Below are positions 33,357 through 43,600 of a stretch of DNA of 64,000 bases, one piece after another (position 1 is the stretch's first letter; each line of letters begins with the position of its first letter). A program made the translations under genes and the position numbers. The stretch covers positions 1 to 64,000 of the forward strand of contig SVFY01000003.1 of assembly GCA_015056625.1 (NCBI GenBank), given 5' to 3'. This DNA is from Butyrivibrio sp. GTDB lineage: Bacteria; Bacillota; Clostridia; Lachnospirales; Lachnospiraceae. The notes under the pieces are model-generated. The model saw nothing but the letters and a program-made list of their open reading frames with translations. It did no database searches and was not told the DNA's origin.

Positions 33357-34493
33357 TTATCTTACCTGCTCCATGCAGGCCTTCATAACTTCATCAGCCC
33401 TCTTGGAAATCTCCACAGCCAGCCCTTCATCGATGTCCTTCACCCATGGATTCTTGTTAGAAAGGTCAACAAGCTCGCCATTACCTGGCACTTTCTGCGC
33501 ACCAGTTCCGCAATCGTCGGCAGCTACACCATCCACAAGCCTTGTTCCGAACTCCCCATAAAATGTGGAAGGCTCGTCCTTGGTGATCCCGCCCCATCCA
33601 GAGAAGCGCTCTGGCGCCACAGATTTATCGCAGGCGCAGTTAAGGAACACAGTCCTTGCTTCCTCTCTCCATGGACGGCCGAGGAATACGCTGCCTTCTT
33701 CGCAGCCCTTGGCGCCAGTAACCGTGCAATTTCTAAACACAAATCCCAGGTCGCCAGAAAGTCCACAAGCCGCGGTAATATACCCATTCACAAGGCGCTC
33801 AGTGATGTCGATCTGGTCCTTATCAAGCTTGCCAGCCCCAACTTTTGCCACCCTGCTGCCTGCAGCACCCATTACATCAAGCATCCTGTTGCTTCCGTGC
33901 ATCCTGTCGTTGCAGACTATCCTGCAATCATCGAACACCGCGTCAGCGCCGCCAAATATAAAGTCCACATCACCAGTAATGATGCAGCTCTTGTAGTACT
34001 GCCTGGTGAGGCGCCTCTCTGTCATTACTCTTGGCCCCATGAAGCCATTCTTTTGCCTCTCAGCCCTTGGAAGTGGCGCGCAGAAAAGAGTGTCCTGGCA
34101 GCTGTTCATCTCCACATTTTCAAAAAGGCACACATCAGCATCCGCGTAAACAGCCACTGCCTGGCCTACAACGCGACCGTCTCCTGCGCTATTTCTGATG
34201 GTCATATCCTTGACCGCAACGCGCTTTCCGCCAAAGAAAGCGGTGTAGCTTCTAAAAGTGCCGCGCTTGGATCCATCCTCCATAATCTCATTGGCGTAGT
34301 CGTCAAAATCGATCACGGTCTTGTCAATTCCAGCGCCTACAAAGGTGATATCCTTCTTTTCGCAAAAGAGCTTTTCGCAAAATACCCCTTCGCCGATCCT
34401 TATAACAGCGCTCTCCTCGTAGGGAACTGCATCAATAGCCTCCTGTATAAAAGAAAAATCTCCGCCGTTTTTCTCAACACGAATCTCCAGCAT
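33357..34493 (-). CDS. Pectinesterase (carbohydrate esterase family 8)
   Basis: 378 residues without a signal peptide. Parallel beta-helix with the family motifs CQDTLFC (oxyanion Gln and first Asp), GDVDFIFGGADAVFDDC (catalytic Asp) and VFLGRPW. Removes methyl esters from galacturonan. The lack of a signal peptide points to intracellular action on imported oligogalacturonides. Next to a GH28 enzyme that also lacks one. Confidence 0.9.
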   Translation of the reverse strand: MLEIRVEKNGGDFSFIQEAIDAVPYEESAVIRIGEGVFCEKLFCEKKDITFVGAGIDKTVIDFDDYANEIMEDGSKRGTFRSYTAFFGGKRVAVKDMTIRNSAGDGRVVGQAVAVYADADVCLFENVEMNSCQDTLFCAPLPRAERQKNGFMGPRVMTERRLTRQYYKSCIITGDVDFIFGGADAVFDDCRIVCNDRMHGSNRMLDVMGAAGSRVAKVGAGKLDKDQIDITERLVNGYITAACGLSGDLGFVFRNCTVTGAKGCEEGSVFLGRPWREEARTVFLNCACDKSVAPERFSGWGGITKDEPSTFYGEFGTRLVDGVAADDCGTGAQKVPGNGELVDLSNKNPWVKDIDEGLAVEISKRADEVMKACMEQVR

Positions 34494-34560
34494 AATAAGC
34501 CACCTTCCACAATCTAAATCTCAACCAGAAAGCAACACAGCCTTCCACTATCTTCATCAC

Positions 34561-36141
34561 TCACCCAGCATACTTAACGCCCTCCATTACCTTCTTTTCA
34601 ACTCCGATAAGCTCAGGCTCTTTGTCTGCGCTGCCAGCTATCTCAACATTCTTAAGCACAAGCTCTTTTACATTCTTGGCATAGATGCTGCGGCCGCTCA
34701 TCTCATCAAAGTTGTCCATCATGACAGGGCGCTCAGGAACCCGCTCACCCTCAGGCAGGAAGGCCACCTTGATGTCCTCAAAATCAAGCCTTCCGATAGG
34801 GCTCTCAGGCAGGCCCATAGCGCACAACATGCAGGCACTTGCTCCGGTGCAGTTTATCCCGCGTCCTGAAATTGTGCCAATTGCAGGGGTCATCTCGTTG
34901 ACGGGAGCCGGCTCCTGATTCTGCACGAAGTCTGTATGTCCGTCAGGATCGCAGAAATAGAACATATTTACAGTAAAGGGCATGTGAACCCCGCTCATAT
35001 CAATGTTTTCGAAAAGAATATCATCCAGCACTGACCTCTCGCCGCGGCCGCGCCTTGTCTTGATGCGAAGTCCCCTGTCCGTGCCGTCAAAGATGCACTG
35101 GGAAACCCTCACATTCTTTACGCCGCCTGCAATCTCAGAGCCCACAGTAACGCTGCCGTGTCCGCGCTCAAACCTGCAGTTGCGGATCACCACGTTCTCT
35201 GTGACTTTATGATGCTTCATGCTCATGTAGTATTTGCCGCTCTTGATGGCGATGCAGTCATCTCCAACAGAGATCACGGTTCCAAGGATGCGAACGCCGT
35301 TGCAGCTCTCAGGATCAAGGCCGTCAGTGTTTGGCGAATCCGATGGATTGTGGATGTAGAGGTTAAGGAAAGCAAGGTCATCGCTGTAGTAAGGATGCAC
35401 TGTCCAGCATGGAGAATTCTGAACCTTTACGTTCTGCACCCTGACCTTCTTGCATCTTGCAAGGAAAAGATCATTGGGCCTCCAAGCGATCCTTTTGATC
35501 TTGACATCCTTCCACCAGTCGCTATTCTGTGCATTTCCATCGATGGTTCCTGGTCCCACAATATCAAGGTTTTCAGCGTCAACAGCTGTAACAAGTGAAG
35601 CAAAAGAATCAAGCGGGTTTCCTTCCCAGGTTCCCAGGTTGTACTCGCTCTTTTCGTCTGTGGTCCTTGTCATTCCAGGAAGAACCGGGTAGTGGTTTCT
35701 GTCAGTATCTCCAAGGATACTGGCGTCCTCCCCGATCCACAAGGTCATGTTGCTCTTAAGGAAAAGCGGTGTGCAGTAGTAGTCGCCCTCTGGCAGATAT
35801 ACCGTTCCATCCTTGGGACAGCAGCTGATCGCCGCCTGGATAGCGGCAGTGTCCGGAGTTTTTCCATCACCCTTTGCCCCAAACTCTTTGACATCAAGTA
35901 GAACTGACTCATGCTCTGTGACAAACTCTTTTTCGGCAAAAGAGCCATCAGAAGCCTCAACCTTCATGGTATACCTTGTGTCAGGCAAAAGACCCATCAC
36001 TGAAAAGACATTTCGGTCAGTCCTAAGGCTCTTTTCCCCGTTGATATATACGTCAAATTCAGCATCCTGCGCAAATACCCTGTCAGATACAAGCTCTGCA
36101 GTTACGCTTCTCTTAAACACTTCTACAATCTGAAAATCCAT
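34561..36141 (-). CDS. Glycoside hydrolase family 28 polygalacturonase/exo-galacturonidase
   Basis: 526 residues from ATG 36141, four bases after GGAGGG. A small fibronectin-type-III-like N-terminus (about 1-75), then VKEFGAKGDGKTPDTAAIQAAI and the beta-helix. GH28 catalytic motifs: NTDGLD, GDDCIAIKSG, RGHGSVTVGSE and LRIKTRRG. No signal peptide, so it likely cleaves short oligogalacturonides in the cytoplasm together with the pectinesterase 67 bases downstream. Confidence 0.92.
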   Translation of the reverse strand: MDFQIVEVFKRSVTAELVSDRVFAQDAEFDVYINGEKSLRTDRNVFSVMGLLPDTRYTMKVEASDGSFAEKEFVTEHESVLLDVKEFGAKGDGKTPDTAAIQAAISCCPKDGTVYLPEGDYYCTPLFLKSNMTLWIGEDASILGDTDRNHYPVLPGMTRTTDEKSEYNLGTWEGNPLDSFASLVTAVDAENLDIVGPGTIDGNAQNSDWWKDVKIKRIAWRPNDLFLARCKKVRVQNVKVQNSPCWTVHPYYSDDLAFLNLYIHNPSDSPNTDGLDPESCNGVRILGTVISVGDDCIAIKSGKYYMSMKHHKVTENVVIRNCRFERGHGSVTVGSEIAGGVKNVRVSQCIFDGTDRGLRIKTRRGRGERSVLDDILFENIDMSGVHMPFTVNMFYFCDPDGHTDFVQNQEPAPVNEMTPAIGTISGRGINCTGASACMLCAMGLPESPIGRLDFEDIKVAFLPEGERVPERPVMMDNFDEMSGRSIYAKNVKELVLKNVEIAGSADKEPELIGVEKKVMEGVKYAG

Positions 36142-36185
36142 AAAACCCTCCATTTCACAAACATCTGCGCAACGCGCTTATTCAA

Positions 36186-37001
36186 TCACCTGCCGGCGAT
36201 CCAGTCATCTATTATCTTTGCCGTTGTCTTAAGCTGCTGGACGTTGGAAATATCCGGCACTCCGTCGCCCTTCTGGATCCCATAGCAGCCAAAAAAGCTG
36301 TGGATCCCGCCATCTATCACCTTCTCGGTGGAATCTGATGGCCAGTATTTCCTGTTTTCTTCATATTTCTTCAGGTTCAAAACTCCGTCGTTGGAACCCC
36401 TTACAGATAAGAAGGAAATTCCAAGCCCCGACAGGTCGTCTGCCGGATAGGACGCACAGAGGATCAGGCCTTTAAAACCACCGATCTCGTCAACATCCGA
36501 AGCTACTGTAGCCTGCTCAGCCAGGTACCTTGCTGCTGCCACGCCGCCCAGGGAGTGCCCTGCCAGATACCAGTCGATGTCACCCACAGCCGTAATGTCC
36601 TCCGCGTAGGTCTTTCGTATCTCATCCACCGCCTCGATCTTTAAAAAAGCCAGGTTTTCAGGCATTCTTGGGATCACACAGATATATCCTTTGGCCGCCA
36701 GCTCGTACATCAGCCCGCCGTAGGCAGAAAACTCAACCTTTCCGCCGGGATAGAACACTATCACTGCCTTTTCTTTTTGATCAGTTGGCAGAAATACTGT
36801 GGCATCAGCATCAGTGTAGGATATGACCTCGTCCCTGACCTGCCTCTTTATATCAGTTACGGTAGAAACATCCGTAGCATAATAATTGCTGGTATATATC
36901 TTGAAGCTCACAGCAAAGGCTAAAAGAATAAGTACCAGCAATAAACTCAGGGTCAGAAATATTTTTTTGTTACTTCTCTTTTTTTCCAACTCAGACACCA
37001 A
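36186..37001 (-). CDS. Membrane-anchored alpha/beta hydrolase
   Basis: 271 residues. Basic start, membrane segment about 14-33, then an alpha/beta-hydrolase fold: VIVFYPGGKVEFSAYGGLMYELAAKGY (oxyanion strand), AGHSLGGVAAARY (nucleophile Ser), and a C-terminal GGIHSFFGCYG with a His. The acid is probably in RGSNDGV. Substrate unknown. Just downstream of the 37009 gene (seven bases). Confidence 0.8.
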   Translation of the reverse strand: MVSELEKKRSNKKIFLTLSLLLVLILLAFAVSFKIYTSNYYATDVSTVTDIKRQVRDEVISYTDADATVFLPTDQKEKAVIVFYPGGKVEFSAYGGLMYELAAKGYICVIPRMPENLAFLKIEAVDEIRKTYAEDITAVGDIDWYLAGHSLGGVAAARYLAEQATVASDVDEIGGFKGLILCASYPADDLSGLGISFLSVRGSNDGVLNLKKYEENRKYWPSDSTEKVIDGGIHSFFGCYGIQKGDGVPDISNVQQLKTTAKIIDDWIAGR

Positions 37002-37008
37002 TCACATT

Positions 37009-37521
37009 TTATTTAGTAACAGCTCTGTCAATTATCTTGATAAGCTCAAGGGCGCTGTTAAAATCAAGCTTCTCATTCTCTTCCTGATAAATAACATGTC
37101 CCTGCCAGGACGCATCCTGCCTGTAGACCACCTGAATCACAAAGGTGCCAAGCTTGCCCTTTTTGTTTTGGACATTGCGGGTTCCGTGGGCATCAGAGAT
37201 GATCTCGATCTTGAGCTTATCTCCGTCTGTCTCAGAAATTGGCCTTTTGTGGTTTTCTTTTTTCTTGTCGAACTTGCGCTCTGCAAGGCCTCTCTGAGGG
37301 AAATCCCACTCATCGAAAAGATTCTCCATCTCCAGGATCAAGTTGGCGATACCATCAAAACTTATGGGTTCGTCAGCATACTGGTGATAGATAAGTCCCT
37401 GATAATCCGCATCCTTGTTGTCGTCGATGCAAACGCATATTAGGTTTCTGGCAAATAACATCTGCTTTGAGTCACTCATTTTTCGCGCTTCTATCCTTCT
37501 TAAAAAGAAATCGATAATCAT
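37009..37521 (-). CDS. Hypothetical protein with TWQG-type domain
   Basis: 170 residues; start uncertain, since a downstream ATG (MSDSKQML) has no better ribosome site. The last 60 residues (FVIQVVYRQDASWQGHVIYQEENEKLDFNSALELIKIIDRAV) match the 66-residue protein at 44472-44672 over nearly its full length. So a small two-part domain exists here both alone and as a C-terminal module. Function unknown. Confidence 0.6.
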   Translation of the reverse strand: MIIDFFLRRIEARKMSDSKQMLFARNLICVCIDDNKDADYQGLIYHQYADEPISFDGIANLILEMENLFDEWDFPQRGLAERKFDKKKENHKRPISETDGDKLKIEIISDAHGTRNVQNKKGKLGTFVIQVVYRQDASWQGHVIYQEENEKLDFNSALELIKIIDRAVTK

Positions 37522-37617
37522 ACTTTAGTATAACATAGCAGGATAATCAATTGCGAGAATAATGCAAAGATTGAACCCCGAAAGATTTAATCTCTCGGGG
37601 TCCAACCCTTCAATTTA

Positions 37618-37687
37618 GGAGACATTAGAACCGTCCCCGTGACTTATTGTGCACAATGAGACAAAAGAACCGTCCCCGTGTCTTGTT
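37618..37687. repeat. Family 1 repeat, modules in direct orientation
   Basis: Two copies of AGAACCGTCCCCGTG in the same direction joined by ACTTATTGTGCACAATGAGACA. Directly after the surface-protein stop. Includes an upstream hairpin CCCCGAAAGA/TCTCTCGGGG region near 37577-37601. Confidence 0.85.
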
Positions 37688-40600
37688 TAGGCTTCGTCCT
37701 CGTCCTTTTTCCTGGTGGCCAAAAGAGCTGCGGCGATGCCGGCTGCGATCAGCGCTGCGAAGATCCTTGCTGCCCTGTTGGATACGTCGTCGGTCTTAGC
37801 TCTTCTTGCTCCAAGTACTGCAGGGCCGTCGTCTCTTACTGCGCCGAGGACTGCTGCTGGAGGAGCTGTAGCTACCGGAGTAGCTGCTGTAGGTGTAGGA
37901 GTGTCAGTAATTGTTGTAGGTGTAGGGTCTCCGCCGCCAGGAGTAGGATCGTCACCGCCTCCAGGAGGTGTAGGCGCATTTGTTACTGTCAGTGTACCTT
38001 CCTTCTTGTCAATTATGTAGTTTCTCTCAAAGTTAACGCCGTCGCCTAAGATCTCAAAGGTGTTAGCACTTGATCCAACTGCTGTCTGACTGCCGGTTAC
38101 TGAGTAGTAAACCTCATCTCCGATGCCCCATGGCTTGTCGGTAAATACCTTGTCATTTGTAAGAGGTCTTCCGTCGTAAACCTTTGTAGCACTTGGTGAT
38201 TCTACATGTATAGGCATTGGATCGATTGTAAGTTTACCGATTTCCTTCTTAAGGTCATTAAACTGATCCGTTACCACGTTGCCCTCAGGATCTTTGATGA
38301 CCATTGTTCCTGCGATATCGAGATCGTATGTGCCAGCATCTCTCTTTTCTGTCGGAACGTAGAGGCCTGTTACTGTGAAGGTTACTCCGTTTATCTCAAC
38401 GGTATGCTCTTTGCTGCCGTCAGAAGCACCAGCTGTCATTGTAAATCCTTCGGTAAGTCTAGAAATGCCATCTCTTATAAATCTTGTAACGCTTTCTATT
38501 ACGCTGTCTGTAGGTCCTTCGCCAACAAGTCTGTAGTCAAAGTCCTTAAATACTTCTCCGGTGTAGGTCTTAGTTACAGGATCTGTGATAGCTGTAATAC
38601 TGTACTTCTCGCCCTCGCCACGGTCTCTTATGGTGATGAAACCGTCAGTGATCTTGAAGGTTACATCGAAGTTTGTATTGTTGTTGGTAAACTGAGTATC
38701 CTTAAGTCCCATGTCAGTTGTGCCAACTTTCATTCTTCCAGCCTTAGCCTCAGCAGGGCCCTGGTAGAAGTCTTTCTTGTACAGAGGATCGGATATTCCG
38801 GTTTCCACGTAGCCTTCAACTTCCTGCCACTTACCGTTGTACATTGCAGTTTTGTTATTACCTTCAATATAGACTGTTACAGGTCTTTCTTTGATCCTGA
38901 TCTTGTCATCTTCGAATTTCTTCCTGATGGCCTCTGTGATATCCTCGCCCTTGTTATTGAAGATCTTAAGTTCATCTGCAGTTACGTCTTTGATGCCATC
39001 TGCAACTTCTGTAACTGTAGTTGTTGAAGCTGCTTCGTAGGTGTAACCCGTAGGAAGTCCGATAACCTCTACACTTGTTGCTCCGTGAGGCTCTCCGTCA
39101 TATATGAACTCTCCGCCAGTTGTCTTTACGGTAACTTCCTGGTCAAACTCTGTAACTTCAAGTTCTCCAACAGTTTCTTTTACCTGGTAGTTACTTGCCT
39201 TAGCTGTAGCTGCATCGTCGTTCCATGCGATCTCATAGGTGTTATCTGACTTACCAACATCTGTCTGGGAACCGGTTACTGTAAATGGAGCACTCTCGCC
39301 GTTTACGAAACCATCAATTGTTCCTTCTGCTGTAAGAGGACTGCCGTCATAAACCTTTGTTGCACCCTTTGTAACTACTGTAAGAGGTGCAGGGTTTATG
39401 ATAAGGTCATCTTCAACGTATGTGATCTTGAGCTTTTTAGTTACATCCTCTCCTGCAGGGTTAAGGATCTTAAAGTGATCTGCTTTTGCGTGGATACCTG
39501 TAGTTACATCAGTTGCCTGTGCATCTGAGCTTGCTTCAGTTACTGTGTATCCATCCGGAACTCCTGTGTAGCCAACTTTTGCTTTCTTTAGAGTTCCATC
39601 GTAGGTAAATGTTCCAGCCGTAGTAGTTACTACTATCTCAGCCTCAGTCTCTTTTACAGTGAGCTTACCAATGATCTTTTCTTTCAGATTGTAGTTGGAA
39701 GCCTTTGCTGTTCCCCATGTAAGGCTGTAAGTATTATCACTTGTTCCAGGAACTATCTGCTTTCCTGTTGTAGCAAAGTCTACAGTCTCATTCTCTACAA
39801 TGCCATCGACCTTACCGCCTGCTGTAAGAGCTGTTCCGTCGTATACCTTCTCATCTGAGTAGGTCTCGATGGTATAAGGAGCTGGATTGATAACAATTGA
39901 GCCATTCTCATATTCGATATTGAGGTCTTTTGTTACATCCTCGCCCTTGTAGGTGATCACCAGGTTGTCGCATTTCGCTTCAACTGCTGCACCCGTTACA
40001 TCTTTTGCTTTAGCATTTGAAGTATGTACGCCAAGCACGTATCCTTCTGGAATGCCGGTTACTTCTACGGTTGCGCCATGCTCTTTTCCATCGTAGGTCC
40101 ATACACCGCCGGTTGTTGTAACTACAATCTCTGACTGGTTATGTGTAACTTTAAGTTTTCCAATGGTCTCTTTCCTGGTGTAGTCAGACTCTATTGCCTT
40201 ATCCCACACGAGACTGTATGTGTTGTCAGACTCTCCAACCTCTGTCTGACTTCCTGTAAGTGTAAAGGTTGCGCTGTCGCTTCCCTTGAATCCCTTGATG
40301 GATCCTCCTGCTGTAAGTGCAGTTCCGTCGTACTGTTTTTCTGCGCCAAAGGTCTCAATTGTAAGCTGCGCCGGTGTAATCTCTACCTTGTTGCTATTTA
40401 CGTCTCCGATGATGAACTTAACACTTGCGTCGTCAAAAGAGCTATCGTTAACGAATTTTTCTGGATCTAAAATGATCTCTTCTGAGTCTTCAACGTGTGT
40501 TGCGCTGATATCAAGATTTCCGTCGTAGTAGAAGTATGTCGGCAGATATCCTGTACCAGGGGTGATGCTGACGATCTCGTATCCTTTTACAGAATATGTA

Positions 40601-43600
40601 TTTCCGTCGTAAACCCTGCTGATCTGCTCACCTTTTACCACTACCTCTACCGTTATAGGCTTGTAGAGAACGTAGATAACGTTGTCATCGCCTTCCTTAA
40701 CAGTGTATGGCCTCTCAGTCTGAATACCATCCTGGTACCCTTTGTCAGGCCTATATGCTTTTATCTGGTCATCTGTAAGAGTGATCTGTGTGTCAACAAC
40801 TGCCTCTACAGGATCTGTTACTCCAAGGCAGTGATCCTCGTCAGAAGGTTCTGTGACCTCGCCCTTGTAGTACTCGATGTGGTACTTACCTGTATTTGCC
40901 TTCCATACTGCGTAAAGAGTGTTTGGAAGGGTGCCAAGATTATCAACTGCTATCTTTGTTCCTTCTGTGATCCAAGGCTCTGTAGCGTCCGCATCCTTTG
41001 CCCATCCAAGGAACTTATGGCCCGCTTTGCTAAATTCAAGCGCAGCAGCAGTCTTTGCGGTGAAAGCTTCATTTCTTCTGTAGGTAAAGCTCTTTTGTCC
41101 GCCTGTTCCGCCGTTGGCGTCGTAGGTAATAGTTGCCTCTTCTGTTGAAGTTCCGGGATCACCGGTCTTTTGGTAAACAGCCTTAAGTGTTACTGTATTG
41201 CCATCTATGTATTCAGAAGATATTTCAAATACGCCGTTTGGATAGTGGACCTCATTAGTCTCATCTCCAATGATCCTCCATCCAATGAAGGTGTATTCTG
41301 CATTAATGGTTCCAGGCTTTCCAGCAACAACTACTGCGGAATCTCCCGCATATTTGAAGTGGTCTTTTGGTGCGTCGCTTCCGTATGGGCTTGCGTCATA
41401 TGCTACGCTAACAGAACCAACTTTGCGCCATTTTGCTTTAAGGACTGTGGTTTTTTCAAGCTCCGGATAACCGTAAGCAATGCCATCTTCATACCACCCA
41501 ACTAGCTGATAGCCTTCTCTTGTGGTCTGCATTATGATATCCTTTGGCACCTTGCTGTGGAAAGGAAGATCGTCCTCTGCAGGCTGACCATCCGGAAGTG
41601 TTCCTTCATTAGGATCAAGGGTGATGTGTACGGTAATTGGTGTATATTTAGCGTAAACAACCTTGTTAGCTGCAGGCATTGGCTGATTCCAGTTAAATGG
41701 TGTTGAGCCTGCTATATCTTCGTACCATCCAGCAAATTCATAGCCAAGACGCTTTGGCATGTCTTCCTTCTGAGGAGCCTGTCCAGAATAGCCTGAAAGA
41801 CTCTTTTCATAGTAGATGCCGTCGATCTTAGCTTTCTCAGACTGTGTGCCATCGAAGTTGTCCATGAAGGTCAGGCTGAATTTCTTTCTCTCATATTTTA
41901 TGAAGAGGTTGTTCTGAAAATCCACACTGCCCCCACTATGAGTATCAGTCCAAGCCTCGTCATTGCTTGGATACGACTTACCTATATAATAAGACTTAAC
42001 TTCAAAACCTTCGTATTTATTGGTAAATTTCCAGGTTCCGCCACCTTCTGTAGTGGAATTTGTAGGTTTGTTAGGCGTATACTGTCCGTCAGTACCCTGC
42101 TTGTAATGATTTATGGTATACTTTCCTGTACCTTCACTAAATCCGTACAGAGTCTCACTTTCAATAAAGTCTGTAAGGAATGTTACAAGTGTTCCAGCTC
42201 CGGAATAACCTCCCCAAGTCTCTTTATACTTTGTATACCAGTCATAGGACTTGCTGCCTATCTTATCAGGCCAGGTATATTCTGGATATCTGGTGAAGGG
42301 CTGGCCATATAGGCCAGTTAATGGGGTGAGAGTATGCCATGCATTGTTATTTCTGTATTGAAACGAAATTGTGATAAGATTTCTGTCAAAGTAGATATTT
42401 ACAATGGAGTCGCCCTTAGCCCTGATGGCGCTTACAGGTATCTTGTTTTCTCCCTCCATCCTTACAAACTCGCATCTTGCGTAGTGGAAACCGTCGCTGT
42501 GTTCTCCCTTATAAGGATTTACGTGCTCAGACTCACTAAATGGAGAGTTTGTACGTCCTGTCTCTGTGTATGTAGCCTTGAAATCATAGGTCTTTGCTGA
42601 ATCTGCTGCATCTTTGTCATTATCGATCTTCTGTTCCCAAAGGATCACTGTGTACTGGGTAGTTAAGTTTGCTGTCCACTTAGCGTAAAGAGTTATGTTT
42701 CCATCAAGTGTGCTGTCAAAGTCAAACTTAGGTCCAACGACCTCTCCATCGCCGCTGCCTTGTTCTGCGTACCATCCGCCGAAGGTGTAGCCAGCTCTTA
42801 CTGGAGGCTCTGGCTCAGCGTCTGTGGCTTTCTCACCAGCTTCTACATATGCGGGAGCTGTGTAGCTTGCTCCACCATTTCCGCCGTCGTTCTTATCAAA
42901 AGTGATCCAGTGAGCACTTACAATAACCGGATAAGCTTCGGAGTACTGACTTGCGTTTATGGAAGCTTCTGCTTTTGTTGCTCCCTGAGCATAAGACCAT
43001 CCCTTGAAAGCCTGAGCTGCATCCTTAGGCTCAACTGTTGGGCCTTCTGTTGAGATATATGGGTAACCCTCTTCACCTGCGCCAATCTTCTTAATCTGAA
43101 CTACTTCGTTGTCGAGGCCTCTGAATGTCAGGTAAAGTGTCTTTTCGATCTTAGCTGTAGCTTTGATTGTTGCACTTGTTGTTACCTCTATCGCTTTTCC
43201 GAATTCAACTTTATTCTCTCCAACGTACCATCCAAGGAACTCTTCGCCAGCTTCAAGAGTTGGAATTCCAGGATCTGCAAGTGTTTCTTCGTTCTTAACT
43301 GACTGAGTGCCAAAAAGAGTTTCTCCGTTATAGAATTCGTAGGTTAAAACTGCAACTTCTGGAGGAATAACTATCTCGTCGTCATCTGCGATGATGTAGA
43401 TAGAAAAGCTTCCTGTCTCGAAGTCCGCGCCGTCTGCGCTGGCGTTTGCAACAACGTCTGAATTTCCGTCGTCGTCTTTATGGATAACCTTGAAGGAATC
43501 GCCTTCAAGAGCGTTTGAAAGTGAAAGTGATACGTGAACCATCTTTGAGTTTGCTGGCTCAATGCTCTCACCGTCTGCATTGTAGAAAGAAATATCAACG

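Noticed and set aside
33216..34517. 433-residue plus-strand frame opposite the pectinesterase
   Set aside because: Shadow frame; the minus-strand product has full catalytic motifs.
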